From assembly GCA_014529385.2 (NCBI GenBank), contig CM043958.1, positions 137,681,043 through 137,745,042 of the forward strand: a stretch of 64,000 nt of DNA, read 5' to 3'. This document shows positions 33,921 to 43,672 of the stretch, piece after piece. Position numbers and translations under genes: made by a program. Each line of letters starts with the position of its first letter. Position 1 is the first letter of the stretch. The notes below the pieces were generated by a model. It ran no database searches and had not been told where the DNA came from. It saw only the letters and a list, made by a program, of their open reading frames with translations. The DNA comes from Adiantum capillus-veneris. Taxonomy: Eukaryota; Streptophyta; Polypodiopsida; Polypodiales; Pteridaceae.

Positions 33921-34580
33921 CATTAAAGCTTAAACCTAAAATACAAGGTAGTCACTAAAGCTTACACCTAAGTGCAAAGTTGCCATTAATGCTTAGCTTA
34001 AGAGTGCAAATCTACCTTTGAAACTTAAATTAATGATGTATAGATACTCTTAGCACTTAACCTAATTACGAGGTTTCCACTAAAGCTTAAACCTAAAAAT
34101 GCAAGGTAGTCACCAAAGCTTACACCTAAGTGAAAAGTTACCATTAAAGCTTAGCTTATGAGAGTAAATCTACCTTTGAAGCTTGTCTTTATGATGCATA
34201 TATACTCTTATCACTTGACCCTAATTGCAAGGTTTCCATTAAAGCTTAAAACCTAAAAATACAAGGTAGTCACTAAAGCTTACACCTAAGTGCAAAGTTA
34301 CCATTAAAGCTTAGCTTACGAGAGTAAATGTACCTTTGAAGCTTAACTTTATGATGCATAGATACTCTTATCACTTGACCCTAATTGCAAGGTTTTTAGT
34401 AAAGCTTAAACTTAAAAATACAAGGTAGTTACTAAAGCTTACACCTAAGTGCAAAGTTACCATTAATGCTTAGCTTAAAAGTGCAAATATACCTTTGAAA
34501 CTTAACTTAATGATGCATAGCTACCATTAATACTTAACCCTAATTTCAAGGTTACCATTAAAGCTTAAACCTAAAATGAT
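33921..34580. repeat. Tandem array of about 158-bp units
   Basis: Units begin at 33921, 34078, 34237, 34397 and 34556 (157, 159, 160 and 159 bp; the fifth is partial). Each contains several copies of ttaaagctta-like sequence, aaggtagtcac and tacctttgaa. Units differ by point changes. It resembles the minisatellite arrays found in gypsy LTRs or untranslated regions. Confidence 0.92.
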
Positions 34581-34910
34581 GCACATAAACCTTCCTAGTA
34601 TTAAAACACATGAATTAATTAATCCTACTAGAAATGAAGATTACCTCCTCTAAACAAGAGGGAAGTGGGGTTGAAGTCCTTCTTGAAGAGATGTGAGGCT
34701 CAAGGAGGAAGGAAAGGGATTTATGGTGAAGAGGAAGGAGAGAGAAGCTTCTTCACAAAACCCTTAAGGGTTTGGCCTTCAAGAGAGGGAGAGAGCAAGA
34801 GCAAGGTTTAATTGAAACCTTGATTTACTTAAGCATAGTCTTGAGCATGGCAAGTATGCAAGTAGCTTAGCAATATATGTGTGTGTATAAAATTACAAAG
34901 GAGAGGGGAT

Positions 34911-35075
34911 GCTTATATAGGAACTGGTGGGTGGAATTCTCTTCTCAATTCCTATTGGACCCCAATTATCTTTTCAATTCCTATTGGACCCCAAATTCTC
35001 TTCTCAAATGCTATTGGACCCTATTTCTCTTCTCAAATGCTATTGGACCCCAAATCTCTTCTTAATTCCTATTGG
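34911..35075 (-). promoter_or_regulatory. LTR-type promoter: TATA box with five evenly spaced CCAAT boxes
   Basis: On the minus strand a TATA box ctatataagc lies at 34911-34920. Upstream of it, CCAAT motifs (plus-strand attgg) lie at 34954, 34983, 35013, 35042 and 35071, with spacing of 29 or 30 bp. Each is embedded in a repeated tattggacc phrase. A start of the surrounding LTR near 35383 (tgtaaggtccc on the minus strand) is plausible. The TATTGGACC phrase occurs once in each of repeats F and F'. Confidence 0.6.
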
Positions 35076-35554
35076 ACCCCAATTTTCTTCTTAGTTCTTA
35101 TCTCTTAACTTTATCTTTCAATCAAGCTAGTCCCTTTTCATTCCATTCTCAATTTAGATCAGTTCCCACGCAAATTTTGATGAAGAAGTATAAAAATAAT
35201 CTTAATCTTTTTGGAAAAATATAGGGATGACGTAATTTCTTATCCGAAATATCCTTGTCTTTTCATTCTGGAGTAAAGTCTCGTTGTCCACATGACTTCT
35301 TTGTCGGTCTCACTTTTTCTAAATTATTTTCTAGGCTGAAAAAGTTCTGAATGGCTCTAGGGTTTAGGGAGGGACCTTACACACACGAGTGGGAAAAGGT
35401 ATCAACACTTATTGAACACAATTAAAAAACATAAGGAACCCTAACCTAATTATTTGCACTTCCCCTAGAGAGTCAAGGGAATAGGATATTGTAGAGATTG
35501 GGGGGTAAGCCTAAGGCTAAACCCCTATCCTCGTCGTTGACAAAAACAAAGTCA

Positions 35555-35896
35555 TCATCCGCCTGTGAGACCATATGTGCCATCCGTGTAATCATGTAAA
35601 TCTTCTTCTTCATCAGAGGCACCAATGTTTACTAAGAAGGTCACTAGATGCCTATAGTTATCTTGGTCAAAAGGGTAGACTTGTGCAATGGGAGAAATGC
35701 TCTCTACTAAGTATGGATCAGTCGTGGTCAAGAGACGTATCAGCCATTCTAACTCCTCGAAATTCCTCTCACATGCTAGCGTACCTACCAAATCCCATTC
35801 AGGCAAGCACCAGAAAGACCATGTGAAACTCTTGTAAAAATAACAAGGGTACCTCTCACCCAAGGCAAGAGTAGATGACTTTAGTGTACCAGCCAT
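35555..35896 (-). CDS. Unassigned ORF of 113 codons
   Basis: ATG at 35896 on the minus strand (MAGTLKSSTLALGERYPCYF...). It is Trp- and Glu-rich with an acidic Asp/Glu run near the end (ASDEEEDLHDYTDG) and a stop at 35557. It lies between the 3' LTR start of gypsy C1 and the LTR-like promoter to the left, so it is most likely retroelement sequence. No family is recognised. Confidence 0.3.
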   Translation of the reverse strand: MAGTLKSSTLALGERYPCYFYKSFTWSFWCLPEWDLVGTLACERNFEELEWLIRLLTTTDPYLVESISPIAQVYPFDQDNYRHLVTFLVNIGASDEEEDLHDYTDGTYGLTGG

Positions 35897-35989
35897 ATCT
35901 GTACACGCAGATAGATGATGGTTAGAGTGCAAATATTACAAGGGTCGTGTTTTTGTGCATAATGTGTTTTTATGATTTTGTGTTATGTA

Positions 35990-36158
35990 TAGAACTTGTA
36001 AGTTTCCACATTATTGTTTGATGGCTCTTGCTCTTTTACTTTTTTGTCTTGTTTTTGTGAGTATAAGGCTTTATATATACATTCCCCAGGATTGGAGATT
36101 GAGAGGTCAGGGAGGAAGGTTGAGAGGGAAGCAAGTGAATGATGGATGTCAGCGAACA
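35990..36158 (-). repeat. Gypsy C1 3' LTR, proximal part
   Basis: Starts at 36158 on the minus strand just after the purine tract. A TATA box (gtatatataaag) lies near 36075. C2 shows the same sequence order from 45279 with the TATA near 45195. The distal end of the LTR is not clear. Confidence 0.6.
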
Positions 36159-36850
36159 CTCCCCCCTTCCTTGGGTAGATCATACCTTTGGAATGATGTC
36201 GTCACCTTTTGAAACCAGTTGTTCCAAGTTGTTATGGGTGAAGGATTTAACCAATAGTTTTCGACCGCCCTATGTGTTTCATCTAGTTGCAAGGGTGGTA
36301 AGGTACTCTCCCATGATTTTATTTTCAATGTTGTTGTAGGTGGTGAACTTACAACGGGAGGTGCAAACTCTTCCTTGTTTGTATGGATATGTACAATGGT
36401 GGGTGGAGGTTGTGTCAAAGCTCCTATTTTCGTATAGGAACTACATGAAGAGCAAGAATCTTCATTTGACTTCCCTGTTCTTGAGCTAGGTTGAACAAAT
36501 CGTTCTTTCTTCGATACCCAAACTAGATCTGGAGCGGGTATGTAGCATTCCGTGACTTTTTTCTTTCCGCGATCTTCAGTTTGTTTTGGAGTCACAGAAT
36601 TGGGCTCACATGGGCCAAGTGACAAGTAACAACACAATTTATGTTTTGGCACCCAAATTTGATCATTTCCTTCATAGTAGCCTTGGGCTTCCAATACTCT
36701 TTTAGGAATCCAATGCAACATTTCTTTACATTTCTTGGGGTGAGTGGGACGTCTCTTACTGGGCTCCTGTCTTTTAGCACTAAATATGGTTGCTAAAGAA
36801 GCTTTAAAGACCCACTTTTATGTTTTCTTTGTTATATTGCGATGGGTCGT
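36149..36850 (-). pseudogene. Gypsy C1 tail ORF with WIPK/WVPK motifs
   Basis: Downstream of integrase and protease 2. It contains KWVFKASLATI, then MLHWIPKRVLEAQGYYEGND and QIWVPKHKL, then a Ser/Thr/Pro-rich tail ending at the purine tract. C2 carries the same ORF (45281-45800 plus 45863-45920). No catalytic motif is seen. One frame is open from 36721 to 36149. By position it is a 3' accessory region of the polyprotein or a separate ORF; role unknown. Confidence 0.6.
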
Positions 36851-36855
36851 GTGTC

Positions 36856-37440
36856 TCAAGCTTTTATTTCAACTACATGAGTTGAAGCTCTAGAGAGTTG
36901 GGCTATGGGGACATATGGTTCAACCTCTTGGACATGCAATGTTTTGGGTTTTATTTCCTTAAGAGGCAATATCTCAGGGACTATGGCTGGAGTGGCAGGG
37001 CTAAGAGTTGGTTTCTGTGTTGTGACACCCCCTGTCCCCCAATCAATAGTGCATTTGGTGGCTATCATCCATGTGCGTCCTAGATTTATATTACCCTCCA
37101 TAGTTCCAACATGCATGACCAAAAAGTCTTGAGCTACAACCCCATTGTGATAACTAACAGAAGTGTGCCAGATTCCAAAAATCGTAGTTTTTTTCTTGTT
37201 GACACCCTTGACTTAGATAATAGTTTGAGATAGAGGTGGCTTCCCTAACTGACACCACACCCCATATGATAGCAGATTATATTTAGCACCCGTGTCTAGT
37301 AAGGCATTATATAGAACTTTTTCATAAGCACTGTTTAGCTCAATAGGGTATCGTAGAGGTGTGTCAGAGTCCAACCAATCCTCGTCGAATTCAACGTGGA
37401 ATGCATGTGTAACTCCAAGGTTAGCCTCTCATTGGCGTTT
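36856..37440 (-). pseudogene. Second retropepsin-like domain downstream of integrase in gypsy C1
   Basis: Minus-strand reading from about 37400: VEFDEDWLDSDTPLRYPIEL, NALLDTGAKYNLLSYGVW with the Asp-Thr-Gly active site, and NINLGRTWMIATKCTIDW as the C-terminal 'LGR' strand. One in-frame TAA lies near 37215. Its frame matches the linker (QAQAEAKERQQR) that follows the integrase after a shift in an A run near 37520. The element already has a protease between gag and RT (41307-41699), so this is an extra copy or a domain from another element. Confidence 0.65.
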
Positions 37441-37465
37441 TATGCGTTGTTGTCGCTCCTTAGCT

Positions 37466-38640
37466 TCAGCTTGAGCTTGTATCTTCTTCAAGCCTATTTG
37501 TGCTTTGGTTGCCTTTTTTTATAGATGGCACATAGCTCCTCTTGGCTCCATTGAGGAATCCAATGGTTTCAACTCCATCAAGAGTCTCCACACAAATGGT
37601 TCCTTGTGGCGTTATCTCACATACTTTATATTGTCCTTTTCCCGCATTTTTCAAATTTTTCTTTTCGTTACGCATTCCATACATAAGGAATATATCACCA
37701 ACATTGATATCTTTGTTCTTTAGATGAAAGTCAAACCATTTCTTCCTCCTATCTTTCTCCACAAGTGCATTTTGCACAGCTAATTGCCTCTCTTTATCTA
37801 GCCTTTCAAGGATATATAATTGCTCAACTAAGGGGTTACCATCCCAACCTTCTTGAGAAGCTACTCGAAGACTAGAAACGACAAACTCCCATGGCATAAC
37901 CGTTTCTTGGCTATACACCATCTTGAACAGTGTGCAGTCAATGGCAACTTTGTATGCAGTACGATAAGCCCATAAACGTGAAGTTAGCTTTAAATCCCAA
38001 TCTGTGCAATGAGCTTCCACCGTTTTGGTCAAGATAGAGATTAAGGTCTTGTTGGTGCTCTCAGCTTGGCCATTTGCTTGTGGATAATAAGGTGTGGGCT
38101 TATGGTGAGCTATCATAAATTTGGTAGTAAGTTCTTTTATTACTCCATTTATAAAATGAGTACCATTGTCACTCACAATCTCAAAGGGACAAGCAAATTT
38201 TGTAATAATGTTCTCAAAGAAAAACTTGGCAGTTGACCTCGCATCAGCCTTACGTGTCGCCCTGGCTTCCGTCCACTTTGTCACATAGTCAGTGGGCAAC
38301 GATAATATGTCAAGATTGAGTGCTACGAGCTGCCAAACTAATTGGGCCTACAAAGTCCAAACCCCATTTTTCAAATGGTTGAGTCACTTTAACAGGATGT
38401 AAGGGTATCTTATCCTTTCATTGTGTGGTCTTGTAACATTTGCATTCATCACATCCTTTTGCAAAAAATGATGCATCCTTGAATAAGGTAGGCCACCAAT
38501 AGCCTGATTGCAACATCTTTCTAGCTTTTAGTTCCCATGAGAAATGTCCTCCGGCTATACCCATGTGGGCTTCTTGCAGTATGTATAAATACTCATCATC
38601 ATGGGCACAACGTTTAAGAATATCATCCTTCCATAGCCTG
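37466..38640 (-). pseudogene. Gypsy C1 integrase
   Basis: Zinc finger with EAHMGIAGGHF and CDECKCYK (stops nearby), then WGLDFVGPI, FEIVSDNGTHF and YYPQANGQAESTNK. The Asp-Asp-Glu residues are all present. The open part is 38299-37466. The C-terminal part has KGQYKVCEITPQGTICVETLDG. Stops near 38325 and 38420 break it. No chromodomain is visible. Confidence 0.85.
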
Positions 38641-38648
38641 TAGAGAGT

Positions 38649-39300
38649 TCATGCAATGAGAGAGTAAGGTTCACATTCTTTTAACAATTTTTGAGCTATG
38701 TCCTTACGAAGCTCTTTGGGTGGAAAACCATTAACTAGAAAGTTCACAATCTTCTTACTCCATTCAGGTATGGTTTCGACTAGGAATAGGGAAGTATCGG
38801 GCAACTCATCATCGAATCCAGTAGCGGCTTCACCATTGGGTATGCAAAACAAATGATCCACCATGACATGTATTTTACTAAGTCTCACCACAACGGTAAA
38901 ATCAAACTCAAGGAGAATTAACAACCATCGTGTAATTCTTCCCATGGAACAAGGTTTATTTACTAGATACAACAAGGCTTGATGATCAACATAGAAAACA
39001 AACTTGTTGGGTAGAAGGTAGTAGAAAAATTTCTTCACTGCATAAATCATACCTAAACCTTTTTGCTCTGTAGTGGTGTAGTTTCTCTTGGCATCATTCA
39101 ATTGACGACTTGCAAATCTAATGGGATAGTCCAGTTTATGTTCTCCTGATTGAGCTAGAACACCCAATAGCAAAGTTCGATGCATCAGTATGCACATGGA
39201 AGAATTACATTCCAATCGAGCACTCACAGAATAGGAGCACTAGTCAAGGTATTTTTCAATGACTCATAAGCATGGTCACACTCCGCTATCCAGTGGAATT
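38649..39300 (-). pseudogene. Gypsy C1 RNase H
   Basis: Open frame 39227-38649 contains LLGVLAQSGEHKLDYPIRFA, NYTTTEQKGLGMIYAVKKF, VFYVDHQALLYLVNKP and the tail LLILLEFDFTVVV. The Glu and DH positions of a gypsy RNase H are present. The first Asp region is in the frame-shifted part above 39227. Confidence 0.8.
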
Positions 39301-39342
39301 CAATAAGAAGCTTGTACAAAGGACGAGCTATCTCGGCAAAGT

Positions 39343-40342
39343 TTAAATAAACCGTCGGTAATAACCAACATGGCCCATGAACCTTTGAACTCCTTTATAG
39401 TTTGTAGGTGGTGGCAATTTAGCAATGGCTTTAGTTTTGCTCTCATATGTGGAAATCCCATTTTTGGACACTATATGCCTTAAAATGACTCCATGTTTAA
39501 CCCAAAATTGGCATTTGAAAGGGTTTAAGGAGATACGATACAATCTGCACTTCTCAAACACTTTTTGTAAGGATGATAGGTGTTCTTTCCAAGAGGAATA
39601 AACACAAAGTTCATCTAAGAAAGCTTCATAAAATTCCCTCAAATATTCTCTAAAAGTAGTGTTTATTAATCTTTGAAACGTAGCAGGGGCATTGGTTAAG
39701 CCAAAAGCCATAACACAAAATGCGAACACTTCAAATTTGGTTAAGGTTGTTTTAGCTTGGTCCTCCAACGCAATTGTAATTTGATTGTAGCCAGAGTACC
39801 CATCTAAAAAGCTATAAGCTTCCTTCCTTGCAACTCTTTCAAGCACATGTTCTGAATATGGCAAGGGTAATGGTCCCTCCTAGTGGCGGCATTGACCTTC
39901 TTGAGATCCACGCACATTCTGAGTTTCCCTTTTTTTTTGGCACAGTCACTATTGGAGACACCCATTCTGAGTGCTCAATAGGGTATATGAATACGCATTT
40001 CACAAGCTTTTCAATCTCTTCTTGAACGACTTTTGCATATTTAGGATTCATTGGGTAGGGTCATTGCTGAAATGGTTTAGCCATGCTATTCATGGGGATT
40101 GTGTGTTGCACCACGGAAGGTGGAACACCTTTCATATCATGATATGTCTAGGAAAATATATCCTTGTATTCCTTGAGAAGTTCTTTAAGTGCACACTCCT
40201 CAGTCTTTGTCAGATCTTGGGCAATGAAAACAGGTTTGGACTCTTCTCCTGGGTCTGCTAACTCTATTTCCTTAACTGTCGCTCGACCATCATAGACTCC
40301 ATGGCTCCCATTGATATGTTTTTTTTGAGCCTTTGTATACAC
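39343..40342 (-). pseudogene. Gypsy C1 reverse transcriptase
   Basis: Three overlapping open pieces: 40342-40148 (ECALKELLKEYKDIFS), 40051-39839 (EWVSPIVTVPKKKG) and 39864-39343 (SFLDGYSGYNQI, AFGLTNAPATFQRLI, HVGYYRRFI). The catalytic box reads AFLDELCVYS, so the second Asp of the usual DD pair is Glu. A 1-nt shift lies in the 39839-39864 overlap. Inactive. Confidence 0.85.
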
Positions 40343-41300
40343 AACCTTACGATCCTCTGTGGTATAGGATTTGAAATGTTCAGCTGGGCAGGGTGTAAGT
40401 CTGTGGGGTCTTGTTGTTCTGATTTCACTTCTGATTCCTTTTGTTGTTGAACTAACTCTCGATTTTGTCGTTTCCTTACGGTATGGCTCAACTTTGGCTT
40501 CTCTGTAGCCTTTAATTGTGCGATGTCAATGGATTCTGGACTACACCACATAACGCTTTGAAGGTATTCACCCCAGTTATCTACCAACTTCCGATGAGCA
40601 TCACATGTCCCTATATAATTAAGCCATTCCGTGGTAGATTTCTTTTCATTTATTCTAGCACGCACATTTGCTCGATATTGTCACCTCTTATATCTCTTAC
40701 TCTTCTTGTCTAATTTTTGATTATGGCCGATCTCTAGTGAAGAGTCACTAGATGAATTGATACTTGTGTCTTCTGCCCTTGGATAGATTGTCATCTGAGG
40801 TACTATTGGGCCCTGAATGGTTTGTCCCCACATTTGCACTAAGATTTAACTCAGATCCTTTGTCCTCAGAGTCAATTTCAATTGATGATTCTGACCCCAA
40901 ATCCTGTGGGCTATAGTCTTGTGAGATGCTACTGGTTCCAATGCCAGTCAAACCTTCATCTTGTAGGTCATCAAAAACTATATGCACTGTTTCTAGCATA
41001 TTTAAGGGTACGAGTGGTGGCATTTCATCCCCCTCGGGTGTTACCCAGGTCGTCCCCCTATTTCCCCCAAGAGTCTATGGTTGCTGCTAGGTGGACCCAA
41101 TCCATATTGTCCAACTTAGTCAACCCAAGCAGTACATCCATATAAGAAGAATCTTCCCCAGTCTCAGTGTCCGTTTTACACATGTAACAATACTGTAATG
41201 GGGCCAAGTGAACTGTGGTGTCAGATCTGTGATCAATTATAAACCTGTTTCCTAGGGGATGTGCTCAAACAGTTACAAGATTCACTTGAATGATAGAATC
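40343..41300 (-). pseudogene. Gypsy C1 linker between protease and RT
   Basis: Low-complexity, Ser/Asp/Glu-rich reading with stops (41023-40748: MPPLVPLNMLETVHIV...; 40665-40264). C2 shares the start of this region (GDEMPPLVPLKNMLEE) and then jumps to the tail ORF, which marks the left edge of the pol deletion in C2. Confidence 0.55.
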
Positions 41301-41306
41301 TTGGAA

Positions 41307-41699
41307 CTACAGGTAGACATGGTTTTTAGACCAGTCATGCACCATTTTTGCTTCCCTCATGAAAGGACGTCCTAAGATCATCTCCGATGCCATAGTGTGC
41401 TTGGAGAAATCCATAACAATGAAGGTAATTCTTACTTTATGTACAAAGACCATGATCTTGAGATCTTCTAGCATCCCAATAGGTTTAACAATAGACCCAT
41501 TGGCCCTCTTCACTACTATGGTTGTGGTCGCAAGGTGAGGTCTTCCCATAGTTTCCCAACAATCTTTAGTCACAATGCTAATCCTAACACCACCATCAAG
41601 GATTCTTTTCACAGTTAATCCCTTAGTAGTGAGTGGTATGGTTGCATTGGATTCATCACCCTCAAAGTATTGTCCCAACTTGTTAACAGGTATTTCCAC
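41307..41699 (-). pseudogene. Gypsy C1 protease 1
   Basis: Open 130 codons: IPLTTKGLTVKRILDGGVRI with Asp-Gly-Gly at the active site, KPIGMLEDLKIMVFVHKVRI, and ASEMILGRPFMREAKMVHDW, the ILGRP strand of retropepsins. C2 has the same domain at 46168-46740 with more damage. The DGG variant occurs in some plant gypsy elements. Confidence 0.75.
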
Positions 41700-41709
41700 C
41701 TGAAGTTTC

Positions 41710-43090
41710 TCATCTAGGTTGGGTTGTAGATCTACAGTGTTCCTCCTCTATTGGCATCTCCCCAGCTCCATCCATCTGTGAAAATTGTGGTAGCCCAAAC
41801 TTCAGTTCTCCATTGAGGAAAGCTCGAAGAGCTGAGACTAGCTCAGGGTCTTTATATAGTTTGGACATGATGGTGGTTCTAACTTCTGAAGACATGAAAT
41901 CCATCAATTTGGCAATGTTTAACGGCACCTTTTGAGCTTCAGTCCCTTGACGTGGGGAAGATGGGATTTCCATTTCTTTGATAGGATCATGTAGTCCCTC
42001 TGTAAACATTCTTTCCATCAAGAAGTGAATACGTCCACTTTCCCATGACTTTAAGTCACTTTCCTCTTGGATGACACTAGGTATGTCTAAGGGTCTATGG
42101 ACTTGGTGAGGTTTTTGTTGCATAGGGAACATTGTGTCTATAATCTGGATCTGCCTAGGTGTTGTCTTTAGATCCCTTTAGATATCTTCTACCAAACTCC
42201 TTAATTGCTTCACTCGCTCGATCTCCTCTGTAGGGTTTGGATAAGTTCCGATATTCTTTTTGGATCTTGGCCATTGTGGCTCATGACAATATTCCTTGTT
42301 GGTTTCTTTCCTAGTGGTCATTTTGGTCTCCATGGTTTCACCTAAATCAGAATCCTCTTCCGCATTGTTCATATATATAAGGTCATCACCAGCCCCTATG
42401 TTGGTCTTTGCACTGGGGTCTGACTTCGCTGCTTTTTGCAATCTCTTTCTTCATGTTTTCTTCTTTTACTGAGATTGGGAAATTGATGCCGTGTCTCTTT
42501 CCTCAAGAATATAATTTTGTTTTTGGAGCATCGATCGTGTGAGTACGTTTACTGGTACCACATGTGTACTTTGTGATGGCGGCTCAGTAACCTCAATCAA
42601 GTTTAATGACGTGATCTTTGGTGGATTTGGATTATTTGGACATTGGGCAATCAAATGATCTATGGCACATCGCTTACACATGAGTATTGGCATATTAGAC
42701 GTGCTAGCTTGATTGGTTTGCATTAGTGTGGCATTCTTTTGTAGCCTAATAGGACACTCGGACACACAATGTGGACCTCCACACTCATAGTATTGAAGAG
42801 GTGGTCTCTTAGCAGTGTAATTGATATGTTGGCCTCTTGCAGCAAGAGCAGCTACTTGATAGACATGTTTGACTTGTCCTCGATAGTCCTCCATGGAGTA
42901 TTGTGGACTTTCTTCAAGCGCATCCATCCCATAGGCAATATTAGGGTCTATATCTTCCTCACAACCTTCCAAACAAGCAATAGATGACTCATAACCCACT
43001 TGATTCACATAAGTGACTCTTGGATGTGGTGGTTGCGGTCCTAGCACTGGAGGTGGTAAGGGTGTTGTTTGAACAACATTTTGGGCCCTA
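41710..43090 (-). pseudogene. Gypsy C1 gag, C-terminal part
   Basis: Pro-rich start, then two knuckles: CGGPHCVSEC (first Cys of the set is Tyr in YYECGG) and CKRCAIDHLIAQC (CX2CX3HX4C spacing). A Lys/Glu-rich linker (ETMETKMTTRKETNKEY) and QEESDLKSWE follow. Open pieces are 43137-42466, 42441-42178 and 42132-41710, separated by stops. The first 15 or so codons of the first piece come from the adjoining LTR-like repeat F. Confidence 0.75.
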
Positions 43091-43296
43091 GGGACTTGCC
43101 GATACACTGCGTGCGAGCCACAAATGGCTGCAAGCACCCAACCAGACTAACCTAGCAAGTTCAAGAGAGCAAGGGTGTGTCACTCACCACCCTACGCTCG
43201 CCTTCGTGGAGGATTCCTTGCCGTGAAGAAGAAGGAGCTACCACCGTGCCACGCTCAACCGCCTCGCCACAGCCGTGCCGTCGTCACAATGCTCGA

Positions 43297-43331
<35 letters not shown>

Positions 43332-43672
43332 CTCTCTCTCTCTCATGCATACATACACACACACACACACACACACACAAGGAGATCAAGAAGAAGAAGA
43401 AGAAGAAGATGGAGCAAGAGCACTCTTCAATTGCACAAATGAAAGAATGAATGATCTTTAGGTTTAGGTGACTTTTATATAAGCTCGTCCCATTTACACT
43501 TGGGCACCCATACTTAGCCAACTAACCCTTAAATGTTCTTGTTAGAGTGCGCCTCTCATCGGAAATCACTCTTACCATTTTCCTATTGGACCGACAAGCC
43601 CAATACCTGACTCTACCAAATAAATAATACAGCGTCTATCGTAGGTGATAGGAATGTGCGTGAGGTTTAACA
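43085..43672 (-). repeat. LTR-like repeat F abutting C1 gag
   Basis: On the minus strand it starts TGTTAAACCTCACG after the purine tract ggatggggggca (43673-43684). It carries GGTCCAATAGG near 43590, a TATA box cttatataaaag (43472-43483) and a GT/CA run (43301-43379), and ends around ggcaagtccc at 43085. C1 gag follows with no leader, so F most likely inserted in gag and the partner side was lost. Sister copy F' is at 25032-25632. Confidence 0.55.

Larger units (their letters stand above)
35990..43090 (-). mobile_element. Gypsy C1, 5'-truncated Ty3/gypsy element
   Basis: Minus-strand order: gag C-terminal part with knuckle (43090 down), protease 1, linker, reverse transcriptase, RNase H, integrase, a second protease-like domain, a tail ORF with WIPK/WVPK motifs, a polypurine tract (36159-36175, gaaggggggag on the minus strand) and the start of the 3' LTR at 36158 (TGTTCGCTG). 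The gag N-terminus is missing: at about 43090 the sequence passes into LTR-like repeat F. Frameshifts and stops occur throughout pol. C2 (45100-63498) is a second copy in the same orientation. Confidence 0.85.

Noticed and set aside
33921-34580. CRISPR-like array
   Set aside because: Units are about 158 bp and contiguous, with no spacers, and the window is eukaryotic; it is an ordinary tandem repeat.
34877-35108. ORF with repeated SYWTP / IGPQ motifs
   Set aside because: It is a translation of the tattggacc tandem units, which are better explained as CCAAT promoter repeats on the other strand.
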